A stretch of 21,656 nt of DNA from Protostelium mycophagum (lineage: Eukaryota > Evosea > Variosea > Protosteliida > Protosteliaceae), in assembly GCA_002081555.1 (NCBI GenBank), contig MZNV01001011.1:1-21656 (forward strand), given 5' to 3'. Positions 1 to 10,481 of this stretch are shown in pieces (the first letter of the stretch is position 1; each line of letters starts with the position of its first letter). A program made the position numbers and the translations under genes. The notes under the pieces were generated by a model, which was not told where the DNA came from, made no database searches, and was given only the letters and a program-made list of their open reading frames with translations.

Positions 1-105
1 TTGCCAATGTTTGTACGGCCGAAAATTTTTCCCAGAAAGTACCGGCGAACTGATGTCTATGACTGAAAACGATGTCATTTCTTGCCTTAGCGATATTTTC
101 ACCAT
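1..105 (-). CDS. Possible 5' end of a gene leaving the left edge (partial)
   Basis: On the minus strand an ATG at 105-103 opens a frame of 35 codons (MVKISLRQEMTSFSV...) that stays open to the edge of the window. It would be divergent from the purine gene starting at 202, with about 95 bp between them, which matches the tight divergent spacing elsewhere in the window. No family is recognisable in so short a piece, and an open frame of this length can arise by chance, so this is only a candidate. Confidence 0.25.
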   Translation of the reverse strand, partial: MVKISLRQEMTSFSVIDISSPVLSGKNFRPYKHWQ

Positions 106-201
106 TTAAATGAGAATGCCATGAAAACTAACAAATACATAAGGAGAAATAAATAGCGCAAAAATGTGCATTGTAGTTCAGTTTGAGGTCTTTTTGTGTA
201 G

Positions 202-2373
202 ATGGGAACTGACAATTTTGAGAAATCACAACATCACAATCTCAAGATGACTCTCGTTGGAGTGATAATGGGCTCTCAAAGCGACTGGCCTGACACAATG
301 AAACATGCTGCTTTAACACTTCAGGAACTTGGTGTCCCTTGTGAAGTCCATATTGTTTCTGCACATCGAACGCCAGAACGATTATTTGAATATGCCAAGA
401 CAGCAAAATCAAGAGGCTTGAAGGTTATCATTGCTGGAGCTGGAGGAGCTGCACATTTACCTGGCATGGTCGCTGCTCTCACACCTCTGCCCGTTCTGGG
501 CGTTCCAGTACAATCCAAGTGAGTGATCTCAATCTTGACCTTCTGAATGTAAATAGAGCTCTCAGTGGGATGGACAGTTTGTTGTCCATAGCTCAGATGC
601 CTGGTGGTAAGAACTCAGAAAACAGAAATCTGGTAGGGCCCGGCAGTTGAAGAAATGTTAGGTATTCCTGTTGGCACTCTAGCTATCGGGCGGAGTGGGG
701 CCATCAATGCAGGAATATTAGCTGCTTCTATACTCGCCTCCTCTGGTCACTACCATGAGATAGCTGAGAAGCTCGATGAATTTCGCGCGAAGCAGACAGA
801 ATCTGTGGCATTGGTGCCTACAGATTCTGAATCGAGCAATTCTTTACTCTCGGCACTCACTTCAACCTTTGTCCCCTCAAAGGTGAGTGTCTGTACACTA
901 CCTCCTGCCTCTACTCATGCACGTAGACTCAAGCAGAGGCCTCGCTCGAGAATAAAATTCAGGTGGCACAGAAGAAGAGGTAAGAATTACTTCAACTATA
1001 AATATACAGACAAGTACAGGGATAAAGTGCTTCCATGCGGGAATATTGGAATAGTTGGAGGGGGACAGCTTGCCAAGATGAGTGCTATTGCTGCATCGTA
1101 TCTTGGATATAAAGTATGGATATACGCACCGGAGGAGGATCCCCCAGCATCGCACTCCTGCTACAAGTATTACTGATAATCATAAGAGATAATAACCTTT
1201 GTAGATATGTCAGAGCAGAATACGATGATGCTCACTCTCTCAAAAAATTTGCGGAAAGCGTGGATGTGATCACGTATGAATTTGAGAACATACCTCCCTT
1301 CACTTTAAACACTCTGAATCAATATGCTCCGGTCAGACCTGCTCCAAATGTAATTCCTATCCTATTTTTGAAGAGAAGTGAATAGTATAGGTGAATGCTA
1401 TATGCCAAGATAGATATGCTGAGAAGACTTTTGTGTCAAACCTCGGAATTAAGACAGCACCTTTTGAGAAGGTAATTATTTGTATATAATAAATATAATG
1501 ATAGAGTAAGGTGAGCGATATCAATGAATTGAAAGAGAGTCTGAAAAGGATTGGGATGCCAGCTGTGTTAAAATCGAATAATTTCGGATACGATGGGAAG
1601 GGTGGGTAGGGTAGAGGAATAGCGTGTGAATGATATAGGACAACACACGATAAGAACAGAGGCAGACATCCAACATGCATGGAATAAGATGCTATCTGTC
1701 CATTCGAAATCTGCAATATTAGAGGGTTTTGTTGAATTTACAAAAGAGGTGAGACGAAGACGATAAACAGAGTATAAATAAAGAAGGTGAGTGTGATTGT
1801 GGGGAGAGGAATAGATGGAGAAATAGTCACATTCCCATTGGTGGAGAACATACACGACAACCATATATTAAAGCATACTATTGTGCCAGCAGAGGTATGT
1901 AAAGATATAGAAGGGAAATAGGAATGAATAAATAGGTGGGTGAGGAGACAATGAAGAGAGCTGAGGAAATAGCACGTAAAATAGCAGATGCATTCAATCT
2001 GGAAGGAATATTAGCCGTAGAGATGTTTGTCACCAGAGCTGGAGAAGTGGTTGTCAATGAGATGGCACCAAGACCACACAACAGTGGACATTGGAGTATC
2101 GAGGGCTGCCTCACCAGCCAATTTCAGCAGCATATCAGGTTGGTAAAGTCGTGGGTAGAATGGATAATAAAGTCCCACAGGGCCATATGCGGTTTGTCGC
2201 TTGGGAAGACCACGATTCTTAACAGTGGAAAATGGCAGATGGATAACCTTCTTGGGGAAGAGATAAATGAGTGGGAGAGAAGATTGGAGCTTGGTGAGTC
2301 TGTACACGTATACGGAAAACCAGATGTTAAACCAGGAAGAAAGCTCGGTCACTCCACCAAGGAAAGGAAATAA
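202..2373 (+). CDS. PurE-PurK fusion: N5-CAIR mutase fused to N5-CAIR synthetase
   Basis: Bifunctional de novo purine enzyme converting AIR to CAIR through N5-CAIR. My model has 12 exons: 202-518, 557-606, 662-882, 927-979, 1020-1166, 1205-1349, 1391-1471, 1511-1601, 1639-1748, 1787-1894, 1936-2138, 2181-2373, giving 572 aa; phases close at every junction and introns are 37-55 nt. Residues from about 17 to 175 are a class I Pur[10 protein letters not shown], the catalytic [35 protein letters not shown] and [10 protein letters not shown]. The PurK ATP-grasp half follows: [59 protein letters not shown] and [15 protein letters not shown], ending in GRKLGH. Translation may start at 202 or at 247, where [10 protein letters not shown] begins; an AG just before the first ATG could be an acceptor. 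Domain order is opposite to fungal ADE2 and to the plant enzyme (PurK first). Both halves look bacterial. Confidence 0.93.
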
Positions 2374-3127
2374 AAATCAAATGTGCAGGGACTTGATATA
2401 AAAAGAGGGTATAAAAGCAGATTTATAACAACTCAATGCACAATGAATACTTGCTTCCTGTGATCAGTTTGTAAATTCTCTGCAAATTATCGGGAGTATG
2501 CTCTGGAACCTGGCAGAGTGAATGAGATTGAGGCGAACCCGGTGCCTCTGAGGATTTTTGGTAGATTCATCTTTCCGCCAAATTCACAACCTGTGAGATT
2601 TCAACGCAATTTTAGTGGACTGACCTCGGTAACTAACGTGCAACAAAATTCCTCACGCAAACAAACAGACAGACAGCAGCAAGGCAAAAGCTGCCCACCT
2701 CATCGCTCGCTGCTCGGCTGAACTGACCCTGCGTGAGTGGATCTATTTCTATATGTGTCCGCTCTTTTCAACTCAGTAAAGATGTCTTCTGTCTGAAAAT
2801 CTTTAGAAGTTCGACTACTCTACGCACGTTTGAACGCACGAAGGTCTTCAACTCAAAGTCCTAACAAAGTTAGGATCGATTTAGTCATTATCTCTCGGAC
2901 ATACACCGAGAAACAAGGGGTGAGAAGAAGTTTTACCTTTCTTGTGTCTGTGAACCGAATGACCCTCCATGTTTTGTAGTTGATTACCTTCTCACACTCA
3001 CAGAGAAAGCCGAAGGGCTTCAGTTACCACCACCATTTCGAAAATACATTTTCTCAAGCATCTATTCGGGAATAACAGCAGTAGCAGCTCCAATACGTCA
3101 ACTACTGCTCCCCCGAATAAGGAAAAG
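2374..3127 (+). other. Intergenic region or 5' leader upstream of the cyclin gene
   Basis: No coding exon can be supported in these 754 bases. Two TATA-like strings lie at 2397-2405 and 2410-2417, just past the purine gene stop. Plausible small UTR introns include 2920-2979, with GTGAG at the start and TTTTGTAG at the end. The reading frame of the downstream cyclin is open without an ATG from 2984 to 3127 and would encode a Ser/Thr/Asn-rich stretch (NNSSSSSNTSTT). An upstream coding exon joining there, for example at the AG at 3002-3003, is therefore possible, though none could be identified. Confidence 0.4.
2397..2417 (+). promoter_or_regulatory. Candidate TATA elements
   Basis: TATAAAAAG (2397-2405) and TATAAAAG (2410-2417) lie 24-44 bp after the PurE-PurK stop and ahead of the cyclin gene. 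If used, they imply a cyclin leader of several hundred bases with UTR introns. They could also simply be AT-rich 3' flank of the upstream gene. Confidence 0.25.
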
Positions 3128-3676
3128 ATGCTCAGCACACAAAAACCAGGAGAGGCTATCGTCCATGTGGATTATATTGCCGAGAGACAGAAGAAATTAC
3201 AAGTTGAAGAGCGAGAGAACCCCAAGAAAGCGCAGGCATTAAGAGATGCAGAGAGAACAAAAAGAAACGAGATGCTACAGTTACAATTCAACTCTTGGCT
3301 AAAGGCCGACCAGCAGAGGATCACTTTAGAGACTGTGGACGAGATACTGTCTTGTGTGAGGGGAACCATTGAACTCATTGGTAGAAAATATTCCCAGCAC
3401 TTTCTTCTTCCCATCATGCTCTACGCCGACAAATTCGTCAAGAAATCCGGTCTCATCGAGCAAGATCATGTCCTAAACCTTCTTCTCATCTCCACTGTGG
3501 TCACGGTCAAGTTTTGGGTGGACACCGGTGTGGACGTCGACGTCACTTCCTATGTTTCCGGGATACCAAAGAAGACAATCTCACTTATGGAAAGAAACTT
3601 TTTATCCATCATCGACTATGCTTTATACCTCTCCGCACAAGACATAGAGACTTACTACCCTTTGGCTGTCAATTAA
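3128..3676 (+). CDS. PHO80-like cyclin
   Basis: Single 182-codon exon; the only sizeable gene here with no intron inside its coding frame. After a charged, helical N-terminal third (about residues 1-60) comes a cyclin fold of the PHO80/Pcl type: FLLPIMLYADKFVKKSG, then LLLISTVVTVKFWVDTGVDV and the family signature SGIPKKTISLMERNFLSIIDYALYL (about residues 95-170). Proteins of this family bind a cyclin-dependent kinase partner; in fungi they act in phosphate signalling and cell-cycle control, but which role applies here is not visible. The fold is standard length with a short tail after it. ATG 3128 is the first in-frame Met, but the frame stays open to 2984, so a longer N-terminus from an upstream exon is possible. 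The neighbour at 3848 is in the same orientation, 171 bp downstream. Confidence 0.8.
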   Translation: MLSTQKPGEAIVHVDYIAERQKKLQVEERENPKKAQALRDAERTKRNEMLQLQFNSWLKADQQRITLETVDEILSCVRGTIELIGRKYSQHFLLPIMLYADKFVKKSGLIEQDHVLNLLLISTVVTVKFWVDTGVDVDVTSYVSGIPKKTISLMERNFLSIIDYALYLSAQDIETYYPLAVN

Positions 3677-3847
3677 ATTCTTGTAAAACTTATATAACCC
3701 CTCTATTCCTCAAGGAGGGTTAATCCTTCTGGTTCCCCCCATCGTGTCCCTCCCGCTGAAATAAACTCATAATCCCGATTTTATCTTTTACTCTGTTCAT
3801 CTACAACCCATTTTTCTGCAGATCTCCTTTCATGAAACAATCTTTCC

Positions 3848-4932
3848 ATGGATATCACGGTTCAATCGAGAAGTAGACGAGAATTAGCTCGTCTTCATTT
3901 GGGAGAAGATGCCACTTTGAGACAACTCAAACTCGCCTTCTCAAGTGAGTTCTTTTTTAAAGCTCGACCCTTCTGACCCTTCAAGACAAGACAAAGATTG
4001 GAGTAGAGAGACAACGATTTACTTCGGAGCAGACAGTTCCCCTCTCTGATGATTCTGCTACACTTAAATCACTTGGACTTGGTCAGAATTCTGTATTGTT
4101 CTTCAAGGATCTCGGACCTCAAATCAGTTATAAGACGGTAAGTTTAGATTAGATCGCTTCTCTTCGTAGTTGATCGTCGAAGGTTTTCCTTGTTGAATAT
4201 GCTGGACCTCTCTTCCTCTACTTCTTTTTCTTCTTAAGACCATCTTTCATCTACTCTCAGTCAGAGACACCTGTGACTGCTGTCCAGAGGTAATTGCCCT
4301 TCTTAGACTTCCTTCTGACGGTGGCCAGTGTTGCTTTTGTCGCTTGGATGTTTCACTTTGCGAAACGTGAATTCGAGACCTTATTCGTTCATCGGTTCAG
4401 CAACGACACAATGCCTCTGTTTAACTTGTGGAAAAACTGTTCTTACTATTGGGCTTTCGCAGTTGTGAACGGTTACCTGATCAACCGCCCACATTTTGGA
4501 GAGAATTCCTCCTTCCTTTCCATGTTGTTGCCTATTTTCCTCTTTGCAGTGAGTACAATCAATTTTCCTTTTTATGTAATATTCAACAGCTTTTCGAACT
4601 TGGAAATGGGGTGGTACACCTCCAGCTCAGAAATTTGAGGCCTTCTGGTACGAAGAAGCGAGGAATCCCACGTGGGGGATTATTTAATTATGTATCTTGC
4701 CCTAATTACACTTGTGAGATTGCAGCCTGGGCAGCATTCTCGCTGTTGACTGGTTCCATCGGCAGGTTTGATTATTCACCATTGTTTGCGATTGAGCATT
4801 TCTAGTTGGTTGTTCACTCTGGTTGGAGCAGGACAGATGTTCTTGTGGGCAAAGAATAAGCACAGTAGATATCGCAAAGAATTCCGTGACTACCCAGCCG
4901 AGAGAAAGATTCTCATCCCTTTCGTCATATAG
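3848..4932 (+). CDS. TECR: Very-long-chain trans-2,3-enoyl-CoA reductase (TECR/TSC13)
   Basis: Catalyses the last reduction of the ER fatty-acid elongation cycle. Six exons: 3848-3944, 3986-4137, 4183-4289, 4329-4548, 4590-4765, 4806-4932; introns are 39-45 nt and phases close to give 292 aa (human protein 308). The N-terminus is the ubiquitin-like part typical of the family (MDITVQSRSRRELARLHLG), ending in KDLGPQISYKTVFLVEYAGP. The steroid 5-alpha-reductase-like membrane domain follows: KREFETLFVHRFSNDTMPL, NYTCE after VSCP, WAKNKHSRYRKEFRDYP and the C-terminal LIPFVI. Several hydrophobic segments are evident (YFFFF, FLSMLLPIFLFA, WAAFSLLTG, WLFTLVGAG). The gene ends 30 bp from the end of the convergent kinesin gene, so the two 3' UTRs must overlap or be extremely short. 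Identification is secure from colinear motif matches across the whole length. Confidence 0.93.
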
Positions 4933-4962
4933 AATACTAACGATAATATCACTCATCCGTAT

Positions 4963-7900
4963 CTACATTTCTATATTTCCGTTATTTGAATCATTCTCTT
5001 TCTCTGCCTGCAGCATCATCTTCTCCCAAGAACTCTTATTTTTCAATTTTAACCCAACAGATTTTGCCTCCGCCTCGAGCTTGACCACATACTCTTTCGC
5101 GATATTTAATTGCTAATCACCATGATCAGTTGTACCAAGTGATATTATCAATCTGATACCTTCTTTGTGATATCTAGCTCCTTTTTTGTTCTAACGTGTA
5201 TCTGTATCTTCTGTTTGGTGTTGTGATGCCCGATCAAAGAGGCATTCGTTCCCCTCTCTTCGCTCAGCTCTTTTGAGGTAAATTCTAATTCCTTTTTTAT
5301 CCTCAAAATCTCCTCCTCCTTTTGGGCGATCTGAGCGCGAGCATCGACAATCTCTTGAAAGTTTTTGGATTCAGACGCCCGCCAGCTCTCAACCTAAGAA
5401 ATCTGTGAGCAAAAAGATAAGAAGGATTCATACATCTCGTGCGAGTCTCTGCTTCTCCTCCTTCAAAGAAGTCACCAATTCACTCAATTGCGTTATTTCG
5501 CATTGAGAGTCTGTTCTCAATTCAAAAATTCTATTTTGTTGGTCTTCGATCTTTTCAGAGTATTCCGAAATAATTTGGTCTTTTTCCAATAATATCTTGT
5601 CCTTCTCTTGTAGTTTCTCGTCTAATTCTTGTGCTTCCGAATCCAACTAAAAGTATCAACTTGGTGAAGAACAAAGATGTGAATACCTCTTCGATTTTTC
5701 TGTCCTTCTCACGTTGTTTTTCTGTAAAGCTGAGAATTTCGTCTTTCAGCTTGAGGATTTGTTCAGAATGTTCTATCAGGTTTTCTGCGCTATTTCCGGC
5801 TTCTAATTGTGATTTCAATTGTTCCAATGATGCTCTCTGCTGCTCTTGAAGCTCAGAAAGCTCAACACGGTATCTTTTTTCGGTTTCCTCCATCTGTGCA
5901 TGCAATGCTGATGGGTTCAGAGAATTTCATCTTGTTGATTATTTACCCGATAATTGAGATTGTAGATCAATGGATCGTTTTGTGGCTAGTTCGACCTCCA
6001 TTCTCCTCTTCTCTTCTTCAATTTGAATCTTGTTAGAAAATTGATTGAGAAGAGATTCCTGTTCTTGAGAACTCTCTTGCATCTTCTTTTCTTTTTCGAG
6101 AATTGCTTTCTCACATTTTTCTGCAAAAAGCCGAGAATCTGATAACTCTGCAGTCACACCGGAAAGTCTTGCTTCTAAATCGTGTATCTGTACTCTTGAT
6201 GCTGATATTATTTCTTGAATACGCTCATTATCGCTCACAGAAGCTGTCACCTATAATCGATTAAGAAATGTAAATCAGTTTATTAAATATACCTGTTTCG
6301 TAAGGTGTGCAATATTCTCCTTCTGAGATTTGATCTGTATGCTCCCATCTTCAACAGCCCGTTGCAGACGTGTCACCTCCTCACATAATTCACGTCCTTC
6401 TTCTCGTAACTAAAGTATTTCAATTTTGTGAAGAATAGTTGTTAGTTTCACCTTTTGGTTTTCGTTCAAAGTTTCGACAGCAATATTGCTCGCTCTTTCT
6501 TCTCCGCTTTGACGTAACTCCTCAATCACCTTCTAAATTTAGATCATATTTTCCTGAATAACTTGCTCTTCTCTGCATGTTAATCTGGTCTTCTCTTGTT
6601 GTGATTATTTCCTTCTGCTGTTCAATAGTTCTTTCCATCTTCTTCGATTCATCTACAATCAGACGGAGTTGTTCCAAACTCTCATTTAATTTTTGTATTT
6701 TATATTCATAGGTTGCTTGAGCAGTCTCGTGCTCTTCCCGCATTGCACTGATATCTGTAAATTGAAGAGAATATTAATATATCATGAATAAGATACTTGA
6801 GCTCTGAGGTGCGGTCTGCAAGAGCTTGCTCTTTCGCGGCCAATTCTCTATCCATGCGTAGTTTGTCTATATCCTCGGTGATATTTGTGACAACGGGAGG
6901 CATCAAGGACATTCTTCTCAACTCCTTCGGTGCAAAATTTAAATTCTGAATTTTCTGCAAGTTGATGACATTCTCGGCTTCTAGTTTGGATATCTGAGTG
7001 TTGGCAGATGCTAATTTGTTTTCTAATTCTCCGATTTGCATGAGTCGCTAAAATGATGAGAATGATATTTTATGATTAAATAATAAATATGTTTATAAAT
7101 ACCTGAGAGAGAACATTCTTATCAAGGCTCAATTTGTTGTTGCTTTCACTCAATTGAAGAATCTCTCTGTCTTTGGATTCAGTAATCTCAAGCAATTCCT
7201 TTTGCAGCCGTGTAATCTGCGAATCAGTCTGTGGTTCCGCAGCGGAAGCTCTTAAATCATTAATTTCGGATTCTTTTCGGTTGAGTCTCTCCTTCAGGTT
7301 CTGGCATTCTCTCAAAGAGGATTCTACTATTTGTTCTGTTGCTATAATCTGGTTCTGTCATGTGTCAGATATCTGTCAACTACCAATAATCACCTCTAAT
7401 GATTGAATTCTATCCATACAGAGCTTTGTTGACCTCTTCTCCTTCTCGCACTCTTCCATTTTGCTCTCTAATTTTGCCTGTATATTATGAGAATTAATGA
7501 TCTATATTATGGTATATATGAGATAATTTATACTCATCATCAGTCATTATCACCTGCAAGGAGCTCAATTCTTCTGAGCCGATTTCCTGTAGGTGCTCCA
7601 TCAACTTGTTTTTTTCAATGTCCATAGCTGAAATGTGTGCCTCTAGTCCAGAGGTGTAGGCAACCAGCTCCGCGTTTTTAGCATTCATCTCACTAAAGCT
7701 TGCTCCATGAAGAGCGGACAATTGCGTCACTTGATCTGGAAGTTTGGTTATTAACCTCTAATAATCATCTTTTCTCACCTTTGAGGGACTTATTTTCTAA
7801 AGTTAACTTTTTGAGATCAGGGTTCTGATCCAATTGTATCTGCATTTGTTCTATCACTTTTTCTAAATGGTGTACCTATATGTCTCACTATTAGAAATTC

Positions 7901-9811
7901 TCTTTACTTTACCTGCTCGTTTGTTGCTTTGCTAGTGGTCGCCTTACTGCGGAAGGCTTGCACCATTTTCATACTCTGTTGAGGTTAATGTGAGGTTGAT
8001 ATGTGAGATGTCTACCTCAATAGTTTTTTCTTTCCTGTTTAGGAGATCTTGTAATTTACTGATTGTTGTCTCGACTTGTGACTTGTCCGTTTGATATGCT
8101 TCGTTTCTCCTTGTTGCCATAGATACAAGTCTCTCCAGCTCGTTGATACGATGAACCAAATTCTCAGATTCAATAGATGGACCTTGAGTTATTTTCGGTA
8201 CCTAATGAGTGTCAGTAATAAATAATATATCACCACTCACAATCTTCAGGTTTCCTTTCACAACTTCCTGAAAAGCAGCTGTCAAGCTGTAAGGGAATGT
8301 ATTTATGGATATATTTACCCTGTGATTTGAAGAGTTCCGTTTTCAGATTTTGCACTTGCTGTTGTAATGCCATCACACTTCCAGATGTATTTTCATTCGT
8401 AAACACCTGATAATATAAATACAAATAATCAATAAGAGGTTCACCTGATTCTTAACCATCTTTGCCCTCTGCGCGAACTTGAGAGTTGAGAGAGTCTCAC
8501 CATATTGTAAATCGGATGGACTTATGGTCGCTATGATGGTTGTCTTACTATTTCCTCCAAGGGAATCCTGTAATACCTTTAGAATATTTATACACAATCA
8601 TTTACCTTTAGTAGAAATGTTAATTTGGAATCTCTGTAATGTACGTGTCTGGAATGTCCGTTTGCCACGTCAACGAGAGACCTGATGACATTCCCCAGGC
8701 ATGAAAGGGACTTATTTATGGAGCCGGCCTCCTTCAGTCTGACACCTGCAGCATCGGTAGACTTCTGTCGCTCAGATCCCGCCAGATCTATGATATTCAT
8801 CTTACTAGATTTTACAGTCTATAAGGAGTCAATATTGAAATAAATGCTTATTAAACTCACAATGATCCCTTGACGGGACTCTCTTGACTGGATGTAGACG
8901 GTTAAAACAGAGTGAGAGCGTGATGATTCGCTATTCATGCTTGTAGATCCAACTGTGCGGTTAACGTTTCCCGCACGAATCACCTACAAAAAGCTCAGAG
9001 ATGAGAGTTGATAGATTTCAGCGAACCTGCATAGCATCTGCACTACAATTAATCACTTCTTGCTTCAAGTTCTCCACATAGATGCCTTCTCTCATATCTT
9101 CTCGTACATCTGAAACCATCAGTCCATGCCGACAGAATAAAAGGATGCGAAACTCACGAAGACCAACAGAGGAGGGGTTGAGTAGGTCAGTGATTGTCTC
9201 ATTATAAATCTCAAAATAGGAACATTTACACAAAAATTCCTTTGCCTCGCCTTCATTCTGTTTCTATTTTAGTAAGGCGACGAGAAGAGATGAAAAAAAG
9301 GTGCCAAATTCTGTGAGAAACTCACCGTCCTCTGTCTGGCAATCATCCAGAACAGATAGTCCAGGACTCGAGGAATAAGACCTCTGAGAGGATGCTGAAA
9401 ATTCTCTTCATCGCCACTCTCCTGCCCAGTGATGGTAAAACTCTTTCCACTTCCTGTCTGTCCATAGGCGAAGATCGTGCCGTTGTAACTTCCAAAAGTT
9501 AGGGGACAATACTCAATTTACATCATCTAAAGACCTACGCAGAAAGACAAGATTCTGTTATGGTCTTGCCAACATTTAAGAAAATGTCTTCTTGTGAACT
9601 CTCTTCCCCGGCCACATAATCAAAGGCAAAAGTTTGATTCTCTGGTTTGCCGTCGATCTTGATGAGGTTGTTAACAACATCACTTGTTACACAACGGCGA
9701 TTGCCCGACAATGCTTCTTTCTGGTTGAATGGGCGTATTCTAACGCACACCTGTAGAGATCAGAATCTAAAAATGAAAGAAAGATACCTTGACTTGTTCA
9801 TCCGACTCCAT
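4963..9811 (-). CDS. Kinesin-12 (KIF15-like) mitotic motor with long coiled coil
   Basis: Plus-end microtubule motor of the spindle/phragmoplast kinesin-12 type. Twenty-five exons, from 9788-9811, 9539-9750, 9326-9488, 9158-9257 (or 9263), 9027-9109, 8861-8983, 8606-8818, 8445-8567, 8319-8406, 8241-8278, 8016-8201, 7913-7975, 7779-7875, 7554-7735, 7394-7477, 7103-7354, 6797-7047, 6567-6747, 6452-6529, 6293-6409, 5947-6250, 5687-5907, 5434-5646, 5160-5393 to 4963-5112; about 1260 aa, close to vertebrate KIF15 (about 1390). The N-terminal motor begins VCVRIRPFN and has P-loop GQTGSGKS (residues 88-95), switch I SSRSHS, switch II DLAGSER, and YRDSKLT plus DSLGGNSKT near its end. The neck [12 protein letters not shown] resembles KIF15. 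The rest is heptad-rich coiled coil rich in E, K and Q. Intron 6530-6566 appears to use a GC donor. The start sits beside an E2F-like site shared with the divergent LYR gene. Confidence 0.93.
6530..6566 (-). other. GC-AG intron in the kinesin gene
   Basis: Exon 18 ends ...ATGCAGAGAAGA and is followed by GCAAGT; the intron runs 37 nt to an AG, after which VIEELRQSG continues in phase 0. GCAAGT is the consensus for the minor GC-AG class of U2 introns. Nearby GT starts (a 30-nt intron) break the frame, and reading through meets a stop (TGA). All other introns modelled in the window start with GT. Confidence 0.65.
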
Positions 9812-9931
9812 GCCGAACGATGTCTCGTCTCGTCTTGTTTGAATTGGATGTAGTCATATTTTTGGCGGGAAAGCAACGTAAACTACTCAATCTACAACCA
9901 AGAAGAATTCCTCAATTCTCAGAACCGCACC
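9812..9931. promoter_or_regulatory. Bidirectional promoter between kinesin-12 and LYRM9-like genes
   Basis: Only 120 bp separate the two divergent start codons, so both promoters must lie here. The interval carries the E2F-type site at 9861-9872 listed separately. No clear TATA box was seen in either direction. Confidence 0.55.
9861..9872. promoter_or_regulatory. E2F/DP-type binding site
   Basis: TTTGGCGGGAAA is an exact match to the classic E2F consensus core (TTTSGCGSGAAA). It lies 50 bp upstream of the kinesin-12 ATG (9811) and 60 bp upstream of the LYR gene ATG (9932). E2F/DP control of mitotic and S-phase genes is known in animals, plants and amoebae; a spindle kinesin is a sensible target. 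The binding itself is inferred, not shown. Confidence 0.55.
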
Positions 9932-10196
9932 ATGCCTCCCAGCTCTGAAGCGCTCAGTTTATACAGATATATTCAACGAAGGATACGTTTGCTTCCAGAA
10001 AAAGCTCAACGTGGTTATTATCAGAGACATACGAGAGAACATTTTGTGTCTAATAGAAAGGAAACGGATCCTTCGGTTGTCAGAGCATATATAGAGAAAG
10101 GAAGAAGAGATTGCGATTGGATCATTCAAAAGGTAGATGAACGTGGGTATGTATGGTGATTTACTTTTATAGTATCTGGGAAGAGGCATTACATAA
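9932..10196 (+). CDS. LYR-motif protein, LYRM9-like
   Basis: Small mitochondrial-type LYR/Complex1_LYR protein. Two exons, 9932-10132 and 10173-10196, separated by a 40-nt intron; 74 aa, as short as the family. The motif L-Y-R is at residues 10-12 in ALSLYRYIQRRIRLLP, followed by the basic helices and the conserved Phe in REHFVSN, then the family ending DCDWIIQK. The second exon adds only seven codons (YLGRGIT), like the short tail of LYRM9. LYR proteins usually bind acyl carrier protein and help iron-sulfur or respiratory-complex assembly, but the exact role of LYRM9 is unsettled. Without splicing the frame ends at 10159 in an unrelated tail, so the spliced form is preferred. Divergent from kinesin-12. 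Confidence 0.8.
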
Positions 10197-10481
10197 AGGG
10201 GACATTATAAGCGGTTTATATCAACACATCATCACACACCATTTGTGAGCTTCTTGTGACAGTTTGAAACGTGAGCTTTTGTACAGCTGGATGCACAAGA
10301 TGATAATGATATTATCGCATTCACAGTAAAATTGCATTCCTGTTCCGATAAAAATAGTTCCAGAAGGCTTCTGGAAGGCTGATTTCAAACCTCAAGATGG
10401 TAAATCACACTTATGGTGATGTTCTTCTGATTAATACAGCCAAAAGAGAACATCAATCTCAGGACATGTTCCACAGAAGAG
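10197..10481. other. Intergenic region with a perfect short inverted repeat
   Basis: No gene is evident in these 285 bases. The notable element is TTCCAGAAG-G-CTTCTGGAA at 10358-10376, a 9-bp perfect inverted repeat with a 1-bp centre made of TTC/GAA blocks. It resembles a heat-shock element, except that the middle spacing is 3 rather than 2 bases. Confidence 0.4.

Noticed and set aside
1357-1864. Minus-strand open frames under the purine gene
   Set aside because: They are antisense to PurK exons and introns whose motifs are unmistakable.
202-2373. Calling the purine gene ADE2
   Set aside because: ADE2 is PurK-PurE; the order here is reversed and the PurE half is of bacterial class I type, so the fungal symbol would mislead.
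2518-2721. 67-codon plus-strand frame after the purine gene
   Set aside because: No family features and no start context; low-complexity Gln/Arg-rich tail; probably chance.
8568-8605. Shorter 29-nt kinesin intron that would add Val-Leu-Gln before DSLGGNSKT
   Set aside because: It would insert three residues into an invariant motor segment; the 38-nt intron fits the family and the normal intron size.
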